Source: Lunularia cruciata (taxonomy: Eukaryota > Streptophyta > Marchantiopsida > Lunulariales > Lunulariaceae). Taken from it: 64,000 nucleotides of DNA. The notes beneath the pieces are model-generated. The model did not search any database. It had not been told where the DNA came from and worked only from the letters and a program-made list of their open reading frames with translations. Both the position numbers and the translations under genes were made by a program. The stretch spans positions 68,703,836 to 68,767,835 of the forward strand of contig OX419757.1 in assembly GCA_948567375.1 (NCBI GenBank). Reading direction: 5' to 3'. Below, piece by piece: positions 50,430 to 60,950 of the stretch; position 1 is the first letter of the stretch; each line of letters begins with the position of its first letter.

Positions 50430-51505
50430 TGGATTCCAAATGTCACAGAATTATGCACCACCATTCTAGCAAAATGTCATGATTCGGCCATTGCAAGTCA
50501 TGTTGGAGTGGACAAGACCTTGGATGCAGTCTAGCACCATTACTATTGGCCCAAGATGAGCAACAATGTGATGGACTATGTGCGTAGTTGCTTACTTTGT
50601 CAACAAAACAAAGCTTCTAATCAAACTCCTACAGGGCTCCTACAACCTCTCCTCACTCCTACATAATGTTGGGAATAGGTGTGTATGGATCTTGTGTATG
50701 AATTACCCAAGACCACATTAGGATTTGACTCCATCATGGTCTTTATGGACCGGCTCAGAAAAATGATTCATGTATGCCCTACCACCAAGGAGGTGACCAT
50801 TCCACAACTTGCTCAATTATACTTAGATGTAATCTTTTCTCACCATGGCTTGTCTTGAGTACTCATCATCGATAGGGGTACTCAATTCACCAGTTTGTTT
50901 TGGCACACACTCTTTGGTTTCTTCAAAACATGTTGGCCATGTCCATAGCTTACCACCTACAAACAGATGGAGAAACAGAGCAGGCTAATCGAACTATTGA
51001 AGACATGTTACGCGGCTTCACCTTAGAAGAGCAAGAGAGGTGGGACACCCTACTCCCATTGGTGGAATTTGCTTAGAACAATTCAATGAATGCATCCATC
51101 CTGGTCACTCCGTTCTTCCTCATGTATGGTGAGCATCCCTTCACACCTTCTAGCTTGATGAAGATCCGTCTGGTGGCTACCAAGGTCGATGCAATCAACA
51201 CATTTGTTTCTAGAATCCAACAAGGGGTGGAGAGCACTAAGCACAAATTACAGATTGCACAAAATTGCCAAAAGCAGTATGCTGATGCACACCGTAGGCA
51301 CGTGGAGTTCAATGTTGGGGATCAAGTGTGGCTACCGACAACCAAACTCACATTAGTGGGACCTCGTAAGCTCAGACCTCATTTTATTAGGCCTTTCTCA
51401 ATTCTCCATCGAGTCGGCACTATGGCCTATCACCTTGAGCTACCACCACACATGAAGATCCATCCACTATTCCATGTTTCCCTACTACGTAGATATGCTC
51501 CTTGA
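50430..51505 (+). pseudogene. Chromovirus integrase
   Basis: A zinc-binding HHCC region is seen (ending SCLLCQQNKAS), then catalytic-core blocks (DSIMVFMDRLRKMIHV, FSHHGLS, IDRGTQFTS) with stops and frameshifts. The C-terminal domain is open at 51086-51505 (FFLMYGEHPFTPSS, VGDQVWLPTTKL, LRPHFIRPFSI, HPLFHVSLLRRYAP). The enzyme inserts element DNA into the host genome. Confidence 0.87.
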
Positions 51506-51568
51506 TCAGGCTTGGGTCATTCCACACAAGACATTTGACCTTGTCCGACACTCTTTGATGGCAACAAG

Positions 51569-51733
51569 GAATATGAAGTGGAGCGTATTCTCCAAAAACG
51601 CATGCGTGGTACTTGTCATCCACGGGTGGATTATCTTGTCAAGTGGAAAGGTTATCCACTCTATGAAGCAACCTGGGAACCCACTGCCAATTTAACACAT
51701 GCATTGGTGTTGGTGCAAACATTTGAGCAATAG
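51569..51733 (+). pseudogene. Chromodomain at the integrase C-terminus
   Basis: EYEVERILQKR, VDYLVKWKGYPLYEATWEP and a terminal helix ending at TAG 51731-51733 form a textbook chromodomain with the aromatic cage positions Y, W and W/Y. It is in the same frame as the integrase C-terminus but separated by stops near 51503 and 51534. Chromodomains of chromoviruses are thought to direct integration to histone-marked chromatin. Confidence 0.88.
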
Positions 51734-51758
51734 TTGCACAACGAGGACGTTGCATCTT

Positions 51759-51773
51759 AAAAGGAGGGAGGTT
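51759..51773 (+). promoter_or_regulatory. Polypurine tract of the chromovirus
   Basis: AAAAGGAGGGAGGTT directly precedes the 3' LTR, the expected priming site for plus-strand DNA synthesis. Confidence 0.85.
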
Positions 51774-52477
51774 TGTAATACCAAGAGCTAGCCATATGAT
51801 CTAGATGTGAAATTTGGTTTTGTAACATCTGGAATGATGTTATACATGATGGTCAAAATAGATTAGATAGAAGTATCACCAAAAGGGTACTTCTACTAAT
51901 AGGGCAAAACACCAAAATAGATTTGAAAACCTTAGAACCAATAGCTAGACATATGATTTGAAGGTGAGAATTGGGTTGGTAACATTTGGAAGGATGTTAC
52001 ACAGGATGGATTGAATAGATCAGAAAGAGGTATCACCAAAAGGGGACTTCTACTAATAGATTTGGAACCAAAATATGCTTGAAATCTTTGAAGGCAATTT
52101 TGGAGGCCTAAACGGATGAATTAGGCCTCAAAAATGTGCAGATTCCCTTCCAACAAAGGGTAAGTTGGCCTTCCCTCTCCCTTGCTTTGTCTCATCAAGA
52201 GCTTTCCAATGGTACCTCTCACATGATTTTGAGATTCCTACAAGAAGATTCCCTAAAAGATTCCCTCTGGTCAAAGCTGTTTGACCAACCAGATAGGACC
52301 AAGACCGACAAGTCACCCATCCATGTAAGTAATCCTATGGTGGAGCTTCATTGGAGGAGTTCCGCTTTGCCTATATAATAAAGAGAAGGTGCTCCTTTGG
52401 AGCATCGGAGTTTGAGTGTGAAAGTGCGTGTTTCTTATGGTGTTCTTCTCTTAATCTCCTATCCTGAGAGTATTACA
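51774..52477 (+). repeat. 3' LTR of the chromovirus
   Basis: Same termini and internal blocks as the 5' LTR, with a handful of substitutions and small indels. One is a short deletion at the GATCAGATCAGATAG repeat. Followed by the AGCAT target duplication. Confidence 0.93.
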
Positions 52478-52930
52478 AGCATAGAGAATCCAGGTGATGC
52501 TTGCCGGCCTCTGTCCACCATAGCCAAGAACTCAAAGGCGCAACATCAGAGAAGTGAGCTCTCTGGAGCTGCACTTTGAAAGTATATCCCCTGGACTTGA
52601 GCTAGGTCTGAACCCTAACGGTCCCGCTGACGGCACACTCGACGGTGCAAACGGTGCAAAGTGACGATGGGCCCCACCGTGAAGTCAATACCCCAAACAC
52701 AAAATCTGACTGTCAAAAAGTAGTCTCTGAGAAACTACTGAAATAACTCTAACTATTATCACTATAACTCTAGTGTCCGAGCAACTAGATGCGACACTAC
52801 AAATGGTGTGACAACTATCGTGCATATATAATTCGCTTCACAACATACATTGCTGTCAACATCATACACTATAGAAGCACAACTCACACATAAGTCATAC
52901 ATAGACTCTAAAGTGCCACAATTGCCCCCC
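52478..52930 (-). repeat. Older element LTR: remainder of block B plus block A
   Basis: After the AGCAT duplication, block B resumes (ATAGAGAATCCAGGTG...) and matches the right-hand copy at about 62445-62780. At 52815 it passes into block A (to AAAGTGCCACAAT). In minus orientation A begins TGTGGCACTTTAGAG just after a G-rich tract, so the intact LTR is A plus B, about 560 bp. Confidence 0.82.
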
Positions 52931-53096
52931 TAGCTGGTGGTTAGGTCCCTCTAACTCCAGATAGCCATCTACTCTAAGTATATGGTATACCCTATAATGG
53001 GCAAAGATCAGGAGGCCAGGTGCTATGGAGCCCCATTGTTAGTTGCCTATCTGCAATCTATACCATATAAAGAATGAACTATGCTATGGGTCAAAT

Positions 53097-53406
53097 ACAT
53101 CTAGGATATAACCATTGTCCGTGAGGAACCACCGTGAGGGGAAGAGTCATATGCCATATGCCATCCTCTCAAACAACTATCACACATTAACATAGTAGCG
53201 GCTCCACTAGAAGAGCCACATAACATACACCTCAAGCCTGCACGTACAAGTGCCAAGCTTGGGTCCATAGTACCATCAATGTTTAGGAGGTGGCATGGTG
53301 CACAATTGCGCACATGATCCTTCCAAACAACACCATCACGTCCTTCCAACACAAGGACTCCAGATGGCAAAACCTCACGCACTCTCAAGATAATGCGGCC
53401 TGTCAA
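53097..53406 (-). pseudogene. Integrase tail and PHD-finger-like module of the older element
   Basis: The frame at 53406-53101 starts with an integrase C-terminal barrel (GRIILRVREVLPSGVLVLEG) and continues into C60-x2-C63-x11-C75-x2-C78-x4-H83 (53158-53229), within CMLCGSSS and CDSCLRGWHM. This is the first half of a PHD finger (C4HC3), including the conserved GWH. After H83 a small shift moves the rest to another frame, where a Pro-Leu-rich loop, a Trp and one Cys of the last pair remain (to about 53097). The two other expected ligands appear as Tyr. PHD fingers read histone H3 tails, so it may have served targeting as chromodomains do. Confidence 0.65.
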
Positions 53407-54520
53407 AACATCAAGTGTTGTTGGTGCTGTATGCTGTAGATATACATAGTTGCCTAGATGAAATTGATGGATTGAGGGTCTATAACCTCCTCCTCAAATG
53501 GTAGCATAGCGCAAAGTATCTCTATGTTGAGCAATTGCCAAGTTCTCAAAGGCCATCGTCATCACTCTCCAAAAGATCTCTACCCGTTGAGAACATGCAC
53601 TTATCCATACATAAGGGTCAGACAAGTCCAAAACTACAATAACATCTTGACAAATGGTTGCAAGTAAATTTGGATCTCGTCCATAGAGTAGAAAGTATGG
53701 AGAGAAGGATGCTAAGGAGGCTTGCCGACTGAATCAATAGCCCATGGCCAACCAAGGTAACTAGAGATCCCAATCTCCCAAGTTGCTTCTCTGCAAACCA
53801 TACTTTTGCAATCCTCTCTTCACTGTCTGAACCACTCTCTCTGCTAAGCCATCTACCTCAGGGTGATCTCGGGATGTAGTAGAATGATCAACCAAAGCCT
53901 TGTCACACAAGACTTGAAACTCTCCCAAGAACCCTGTACCCTAATCAGTCAAAACCTCAGTTGGTGCACCAAAATGACTAAGAACTCTATCCAGGAACGA
54001 GTAAGTTGTCCCTTCACTAGACTTGTCAGGAAGTACCACCAACTCAATCCACTTGGAGAAGTGCTCCACTATCACCAAAACATACCAATGATGTCTCACA
54101 ATCAGTGGTAAAGGTCCAGCAAAGCCAAACTCCAATGGTAACCCAATCCCATGATAGGTAATGGGTGTAACTATGGTGTAGGAGCATTGAATGATGCTCT
54201 AACTTGGTCACAAACCACACATCTGGCAACAAACTGCTCTACCTCGGTCTGCATACCACACCACCAATAATGACTCTGGAGAAAGCTATATGTATGCTTT
54301 ACTCCAAAATGTCCTAGCTCATCATGAGCATGACGGACCAACTGTGGTCTCTGTGCTGGAAGTGGTACTACTTGCACTCTACTATCCTCCCATACATGCA
54401 AAAGGTGTCTGCCCTCCAATCTAAACCATTTGGTTTGCTGAAGAACACAGTCTCTCTCCTTGGCCCCAACTGTGCCACCCACAACACCAATGCAAAGATA
54501 GTCCATCATTAAGACATCAT
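53407..54520 (-). pseudogene. Integrase of the older element
   Basis: The HHCC zinc region is seen at 54171-54509 (HDELGHFGVKHTYSFLQSHY, then C-x2-C in RCVVCDQVR). The catalytic core follows: FSKWIELVVLPDKSSE, FGAPTEVLTD, then HPEADGLAERVVQTVKRGL carrying the catalytic Glu. Stops and frame changes break it. The YFLLYGRDP-type block near 53.7 kb leads into the integrase tail. Confidence 0.85.
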
Positions 54521-54584
54521 CATGAATGTCTTGCTGAATTGTACTAATATCTTCACTCTTTGGATTTGTGACCTCAATGACTCC

Positions 54585-55082
54585 TCATGTATGCGTTGAG
54601 AGAGATACCACCCAAGCCTCTACAAGTATACATAGAAAGGCCAATGCATGCCAACCTGGCACCATCTCCTCATCTGTCTCACCATGCCAACATGCTCCGG
54701 TCTGATCCTGCTGGCTGGGACATGGGTTTCTACTCAACCCATCTGCATCATGGTTCACTACTCCAGGTCTGTGAACAACCGTGAAATCATACTCTTGTAA
54801 AATCAAAGCCCATCATGCAAGCTTCCCTGAAAGCTTTTCGTACTCCATCAACCACTTCAGTGGCTAATGATCAGTGATGAGAGTGAAGGGGTTACCAAAT
54901 AGGTAACATCAGAAATGTGATACTGGCCAAACTGCTGCCAAGCACTCTCTCTCATATGAACTATACTTCACCTCCGCTGAATTGTTGGAGTGACTAGAAT
55001 AGGCCACCACAAACTCCTTCCCCTCATCATCATGCTGGGTGAGCACCTCTCGAAGCCCCAACATACTCCAATTGGTATGAAC
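54585..55082 (-). pseudogene. RNase H of the older element
   Basis: The region contains degraded EYEKLSGKLAW-like and YSSHSNNS-like sequence in several frames. It ends with EYDFTVVHRPGVVNHDADGL, the typical Ty3/gypsy RNase H/connection end before the integrase. Confidence 0.75.
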
Positions 55083-57035
55083 CTAAAATGGTTGTCCCCT
55101 GATCGGTCTCCTCAAAATAGGAGCATATGTCAACCTCTCCTTGAGCTCTAAAAAAGCTCTCTCCTGCTCATCTCCCCAACACCACTCCTGTGTAAGCTTG
55201 GTCAGCTTTGTCAAGGTCTTGGTAATGGCACTAAATCCTCTAACATAGTGGTGATAGAAGTTCACCAACCCAAGGAATGCTCGCACTCTGCTCACATCCA
55301 TAGGCCAAGGAATACGTGCAATAGCCTCCACCTTGGTTTGCTGAACACCAAGTCCTCCGAGGTAGATAGTGTGACCCAAATACTCAACCTGCTCATGGAA
55401 GAACCTACACTTCTGAGGATGTAATTTGAGTCCATGAGATCTCAACCTCTCAAACAACTCCAACAACTGTCTCTCATGGCCCTCCACAATAGTGCTATAA
55501 ACCAAAATGTCATCAATATAGCACCGAGCAAAATCCAATCCAGCTAGGATCCTATCTATGATTTGTAACACCCTTTGTGCATGTGTGTGGTATTGTGATA
55601 TTTAGCTTGGTATTACAAGTACTTAAGAGATACTATTTATATAGAGATAAAGGATGGTTCTATATTAGTCATGGTTAGCTAAAGTTAGTCATAGCTAAGA
55701 TAGAGGGGACCTTACTTTAGAGGAAGTAGAAAAGATGAGCACCACTATTTTGGATTTTAGTGTGTTGACTTGGTATTATTCCTAGGTGTTTGGCTTTAAG
55801 GAAAGAGTTGAGAATTTTGTTTTGGATTCTTCTTTAGTCCAAGGATAGCCCATGTGAAGGAATCATTGACTTAGTGGTTGGGTCAAGATAAGACCACATG
55901 CTTAGGGGAATATGCCTATGTGAATGGATATTCCTTTCTACTTTTTGACTTTACTTGACTTTTAGTCTAGTAACTTGAGTTACTACGGTAATTAGTAACT
56001 TTGGTACGTAATTATTTCACAAGTATATAAACAAGGGGTGAGGAGGTACTGATCATCCTTTCATTTGCAACTATCTCTCTCTCATTGAGTTCTCTAGTGA
56101 GCAATGTCTTGAGTCTTGGAGTGTTAGCCTTGGAGGAGTATGATGGAGTTTGGGTTCCTTGCCTTCTTAGTCCATGGTGCGCTACCATAATAGCCATCAG
56201 AGGTTCATCCTGAGTGAGAGACATGCCGGCTCATAGACCCTCTGGAACTTAGGAGGAGCATTCTTTAACCCAAATGGTAAGAACCTCCACTGATATAACA
56301 CATCCTCACTGTGAGGATCAATAGCCCAAAATGTTATCTTGGACTTATCCACCTCTCTCATCTGCAATTGATGATATCCCACTCAAAGATCCAAAGTACT
56401 GAAGACCTTTGCATGCCCAATTGCATCAAAAATCTCCTCCGGTGTAGGCATGGCATACCAATTAGCCTTGGTCTGTCAGTTGATAGGATGGTTATCTCCA
56501 CACATCTACCTATAGGTGTAGTTGCCATGCATATCCTTCTTGGCTGGCATCACTATTGTTGATGCATACTCTCCATGTGAAATCTCAAAAAGGTCACTAC
56601 TCCGGCTCTGAATCAATGTCCTCTCCATCTCACTATATCGATAAGGACGTTGGAAAACTAGTGTATTGCTAGTCAGCTCAATCCGTATACCAGATCCTTT
56701 CAGAGCACCTAAATCCTTCATATGGAAGGAAAACCAACTCATTTGACTCCTCAAGAACCTCCAAACCCTCCGTCTTTCCTCTCCAGTAAGCTTGGGTCCA
56801 AGATCTGGCTCCCAAGTATCCTCTGTAACTGTAGTAGGAGTGGAAGACGTACTGACTGGCTGCTACACTGGGCCCTTGGAAGCAATAGTGTCATGCCCTT
56901 GCCCACTAGAGGTCCCAACCTTTGTGTGAAAAACTCCCTCCACTCTGGCTGCAAGCTCCACACACCCTCTAGCTGCATCTTAAGTGGACCAAGGGTGTAA
57001 TCCAAGTAGCCCACGCTCACCTGGATGGATTCCAA
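55083..57035 (-). pseudogene. Reverse transcriptase of the older element, interrupted
   Basis: The N-terminal linker (GEERRRVWRFLRSQMSWFSF, HMKDLGALKG, PYRYSEME) continues directly from the methyltransferase. RT blocks follow: GYHQLQMREVDKSKITF, PFGLKNAPPKFQRV, then after an insertion DRILAGLDFARCYIDDILVY (catalytic YIDD at 55509-55520, intact), HPQKCRFFHEQVEYLGH and RAFLGLVNFYHHYVRGF. Continuity of the linker with the preceding domain argues that the methyltransferase was part of one pol polyprotein. Confidence 0.88.
55564..56233 (+). mobile_element. Insertion of about 670 bp in the older element's RT; possible solo LTR
   Basis: It splits RT between FQRV and DRIL. It begins TGTAACACCC, ends near CA, and carries a plus-strand TATA box (TATATAAA, 56024-56031) about 200 bp before its end, as an LTR promoter would. 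It is unrelated to the two LTR families seen elsewhere here. No convincing target duplication is visible. Confidence 0.55.
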
Positions 57036-57039
57036 CTAG

Positions 57040-58160
57040 ACCACTCTACCTAGTAGCTACTAGATGTGTCCTAAGAATACCATGTCCACTTGGTCCATTG
57101 CCCGCAACATGTGCCTGAATCATCTCGATAGGCACCGGGCTCACAAGTGTTCGAGTGGTGATGCCTATCAAGTGCATCCTATGCTGCTCTGCCAAGCCAA
57201 GGCTCACAATCCAGGTCAAACAATTCAGGTCCATAGCCTAATCTAACACCTGATGCGTGGATGCCTCTAACACTGCAAGAACAATGGTAATACTTGTGCA
57301 AAAACCCATTGCCCACTCTCTCTCATCAGGGTTGGGCTCCACCAACTACTGTTACTATGAGTCCCAAACAAGTCCAGGTCCTATCTCTCAAAAAGCATGA
57401 GAGCCTAAGAAACTCATGAGTGTGGGAAATGTGGCTCTAGGCTATCCAACTAGGTTCACCACTGCCATAGGTGACCTATCAGCCACTACCACTGTTTGAG
57501 ACTGACGCCCAGCATCCAAGATATCATCAACAAGGATGTGGTCAAGTCATTGAATCCCATCATAAGCACGTTGTAGAACCTCTCTAGGTAAGAGGTTCAT
57601 CCACCAAAGACAAAGACGATGAGTCCGTGATCCTACTTGGCTGCATCTAACAATACAATAGGTCCCATCCAAGAATGGACCTGATGTGTACTTGCCACCA
57701 CTCTGGTACGAGAATCACCCATCAAAGGAACGTTCTCCAAAAGGTAAGCTAGAGAAACGGACTGATGGACCTAGAGATGTCATAATATCCGTAACATCTC
57801 CCAAAACACACCAAAACAAGGATCCTGAAGACCCAAACCGTGGCCCGCATGTGTATGTCCCTGACATGCCCATCCAAAAATCACCAAGTGAATAGGCCCA
57901 TGTCTCTCTAGGTCATGTGCCCCTATAAGAAAATGTTTGCTGGTAGGGCCTTCTGGTAACCTCTGATTGCTGACATTGGTAATAACTCTGGATACCGATA
58001 GGCCAAGTGTGCCACATGATGTAGAGAGACTTGCCTAGCAGTCTCATCTCTCTCTACATACAAGTACCTCTATACTCGAATACCCACCTATAACACTGTA
58101 GCTAGTCCGGTGTTGATCACACCAAACAACTCCAATAGGCATATCCCCTCTTTTGGATAC
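57040..58160 (-). pseudogene. C5 cytosine DNA methyltransferase domain within the retrotransposon
   Basis: Motifs appear in canonical order. Motif I is GICLLELFGVINTGL (58103-58147), the S-adenosylmethionine loop. A motif II-like YLYVERDE is at 58043-58066. Motif IV is HLVIFGWACQGH (57855-57890) with the catalytic Cys at 57864-57866, where the usual PCQ reads ACQ, followed by DP...FWEMLRIL. Motif VI is YLLENVPLMGDSR with ENV at 57729-57737. Motif VIII is GSRTHRLCLWW (57601-57633). Motif X is LVEPNPDEREWAMGF (about 57301-57345), then AMDLNCLTWIVS (about 57204-57242). At least two frameshifts (near 57.9 and 57.65 kb) and many stops make it inactive. The subfamily (DNMT1/CMT, DNMT3 or other) cannot be settled by eye. 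It lies between protease-like and RT sequence of the same element. Confidence 0.88.
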
Positions 58161-59335
58161 TGCCAAGCAATGAGTGTGGTATCTTGAGGTGTCAAAGCAA
58201 TCGCCTTTGGAGGCTCATCCTCACACTCATCTCCTGATGGTACGAAGGCTCTACTCCAAGCCTGCTGCACCAACTGATTTGCATGCTGTTGCAATACCTC
58301 CTCTAAACTCCACAATGGAACATCCAAGGTGGATGGAACAATCCCACTTGTACTCCAAAGCCAAGTGATCTCCTCTAGTACTGGAGTATCCTCTGCATGG
58401 GCGTTCCCCTCCAATAAGTCACCATGCCAAGTAATTGCACCACTAAAAGCTAAAACTGATGCTACCATGGTCCTGAATAGTAGTGAGCCAAGACTGCCAC
58501 TACTGAAGCATACAAGTAGGCAATATACTCATCCCTCACTTGACTGCCAACCTGGTCTATAGGAGGCTGTCTCCTCCCAATAGTCAATACTGAAACCCAT
58601 GGAGTATAACACTACTCCCCCAACTAGCACATCATATGACTAAGCTATTGTCGCAATTGCCTGAGCTCTCACCACCAAGCTATCAGTTGGATGACCAGGC
58701 TGAACTTGGACAACAAGCTCTCCATGTATGATGTACTATGTCAAACCACCACCTAGAGATGTCTGGATCTGAAATGGACACCTCTCCACATCGGTCTTCT
58801 ATAACTCTAGACCGACAACTACAGCCTTCCCATCATAAAGGGCTACGTACCAGAGTCTAACAAGACTCTCTATGGTGTATAGACCTTCCTTGAAGGTCCC
58901 ACCAAATAGAAAATCCCCCTCTGGTTATCCAATAGGACAACACCAAGTGTAAACCGCACTCTCTCAAAGGCCGGTCTAGCTAGCAACTCCTCTAGTCTAG
59001 CCGCTGCTACCTGCCATAAACTACTGGTTGCTAAATGGATCCCATGCTCTTCAACCAAGTCAGCTCTACTACCAACCACCTCTGCTCTGGTAGTAGGAAC
59101 CGCATCATCCCTACTCTCACAAAGTGTGGCAGCCAATCGGAACATTGGGGTTGGATCAACTTCCAATGTAAACATGTCATTGGCCAAAAACAAAGGATGC
59201 CACATAATCAGTTGAGCCGCCCCCAACATCATGCTAGACTCAATCTGTGTAGTAGCAAGTGGCTGACTAGCAAGTCGTCCATCATGCACTCCATCACCAC
59301 CTACCACCCCAACAATGGGACATCTAGGAACCATG
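58161..59335 (-). pseudogene. Protease-like region and methyltransferase N-terminal linker
   Basis: The frame at 59334-58870 (FERVRFTLGVVLLDNQRGIF) leads into LYDGKAVVVG (D and G at 58829-58834), the likely decayed D[ST]G retropepsin site. ERCPFQIQTSLGG and SYDVLVGGVVLYSMGFSIDYW follow, as in algal and plant Ty3-type proteases. From 58468 an open frame rich in acidic residues (VLEEITWLWST, EDEPPKAIALTPQD) links directly to motif I of the methyltransferase. Confidence 0.6.
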
Positions 59336-60950
59336 GATGTTGTCTACAATGCCTCTAATAGCGTGAAAGATTGGGGAAGTCTGACATGTCTCCCAACCTC
59401 TCCTCTTTGTGGGTCCAACTCCACTGATGCTCCTCTAGGCTCTGGAGCACGTATTGCACTCCTAGTCACTACTGTAGATGCATCCACCTGTGTTGCTCTG
59501 CATATGAAATCCAAAGCATCTCTATCATCAATATATGAGGTGGAAGCCTCAACACCCAAATCTGATCTCCTCTGAGCAATAGCCATACTAGCCAATCTTT
59601 GCTCCAACTACTCAATCCGAGTGGCCATAGTTGCATCAGAAGTAAGGGCAGGTCATGCACCTTTACTAGGTGTAGATCCTCTACCACCTCGTCCTCCATG
59701 AACTAGAGCTCCTCTACTACCTGCCATAGCAGCCGTACCACTCTGTAACTCCGAGCATAGGTCAAAACACCGGTCACTAGTGTGACCAAATCTGTGGCAA
59801 TGCTAACACTGCCTCTGTGATGGCTTTGATGCACCCAAGGTATCAAGTCCATTGCCCTGAGTACACTCTCTCCAATGGTGAGGTCCACCACAAGTCCAAC
59901 AAGCAACACCACCACTCACTGGTTGCTGCTGACTCGCAAATGAAGGTAAGGGTTTAACTCCACTAGGCCTTCCACTCGCTCCATATGATTTGGGCTGTCC
60001 ACCCTATCCTTGAAAACCAGCTGGGCGTGGTGCACTCTAGAAGAAGTCACAGCCATGGATGAGGTCTTCCTACCAAATCTAGATGTCACCACTCTCCTCC
60101 ACCATGTTGAGCTCAATACGCTCAGCCAAACCCAAGACCACTGCCAAAGTAGGCAAAGTAGCCTGTAACAACGTAGCATCACAAACTCTACATTGCAACC
60201 CCTTGTCTAGTATCCTATAACAAAACAAGACTGCCTGGGCTCCAATAACTCCTTGAGTGAAACTGATCAGCTGCCTCATGCGAGTGTATGCCTTGCGTAA
60301 GCTCTCTCTAGCCTTCCGCTGGAACTCTTGCAAGCTCCTCAACTTGTCAGTCCACACTCCTTGGTAGTTTTGCCTCAAACAAAGGAAGAACTCTATGATA
60401 GGGTTAAACCCTCGTACCACACTACCTCTTGCAGTGGTACCTCCACTTGTGGTAACACTATCTCCAACTAGTGCACCTCCACTAGCTCCACCAACACTAC
60501 TCGAGCTAGAACTCATAGGTACAGCCAATCTACTATTGGCCACCGAGCCTGAAGTGATAGAGACATAGTTCGAAGACCAATACTATCTCCATAACTCAAT
60601 CTCCTCCAAATGAGCTCTCCTAAACTCATGGTAGTCATCCATCGGTGGACCCTCTAAGTGCTGAAACAACCCCTTCCATCCCATGAAAGGTGTGAACAAA
60701 GTTGGGTTTTGTATCTGTTGCAGATCACACCAACTATCAAATTCTTGGATGAAGTCATCCAACTCAATGGTACCCACTGTACAGAGTAACACCTAGGGCC
60801 TTTGGAGGCCCCATAAATCTTGTCCATGTCCCACAACAATGGTGCGGATACACCAAGTGCACTCTCAATTGAATCAACTCCTGTGTTGAACTCCAACTCA
60901 GATTCAATCTCCTCTCTCACTGGGACCTAAGATACAAGCTGATACCAAGC
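59336..60950 (-). pseudogene. gag of the older element with two CCHC knuckles
   Basis: Gag-like helical sequence (FFLCLRQNYQGVWTDKLRSL, EFQRKARESLRKAYTRMRQL, SFTQGVIGAQAVLF) is in the open frame 60543-60079. The upstream frames 60583-60920 hold an acidic N-terminal region. Near 59.9-59.75 kb two zinc knuckles occur: CWTCGGPHHWREC (C-x2-C-x3-H-x4-C) and one with C-x2-C-x4-H-x4-C spacing that is interrupted by a TAG. Confidence 0.75.

Larger units (their letters stand above)
45614..52477 (+). mobile_element. Younger Ty3/gypsy chromovirus, nested, with perfect target duplication
   Basis: LTRs of 713 and 704 bp (45614-46326 and 51774-52477) both begin TGTAATAC and end GTATTACA. A tRNA-Met-type PBS follows the 5' LTR and a polypurine tract precedes the 3' LTR. 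The internal order is gag (CCHC), protease, RT, RNase H, integrase and chromodomain, which defines a chromovirus. AGCAT flanks both sides (45609-45613 and 52478-52482). The LTRs differ by scattered substitutions and small indels. In-frame stops, frameshifts and a roughly 350-bp insertion in RT make it non-autonomous now. It lies inside the LTR of the older methyltransferase-bearing element. Confidence 0.93.

Noticed and set aside
55564-56233. Reading the RT insertion as a spliceosomal intron
   Set aside because: Retroelement pol genes are not normally spliced, and the insert begins and ends without GT-AG at the RT junction on the coding strand.
57040-58160. Interpreting the methyltransferase as a host gene in which the element inserted
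   Set aside because: Sequence upstream is protease/gag of the same strand and class, and sequence downstream runs directly into the RT linker. No host-type introns or other methyltransferase domains (BAH, UBA, chromo) are seen.
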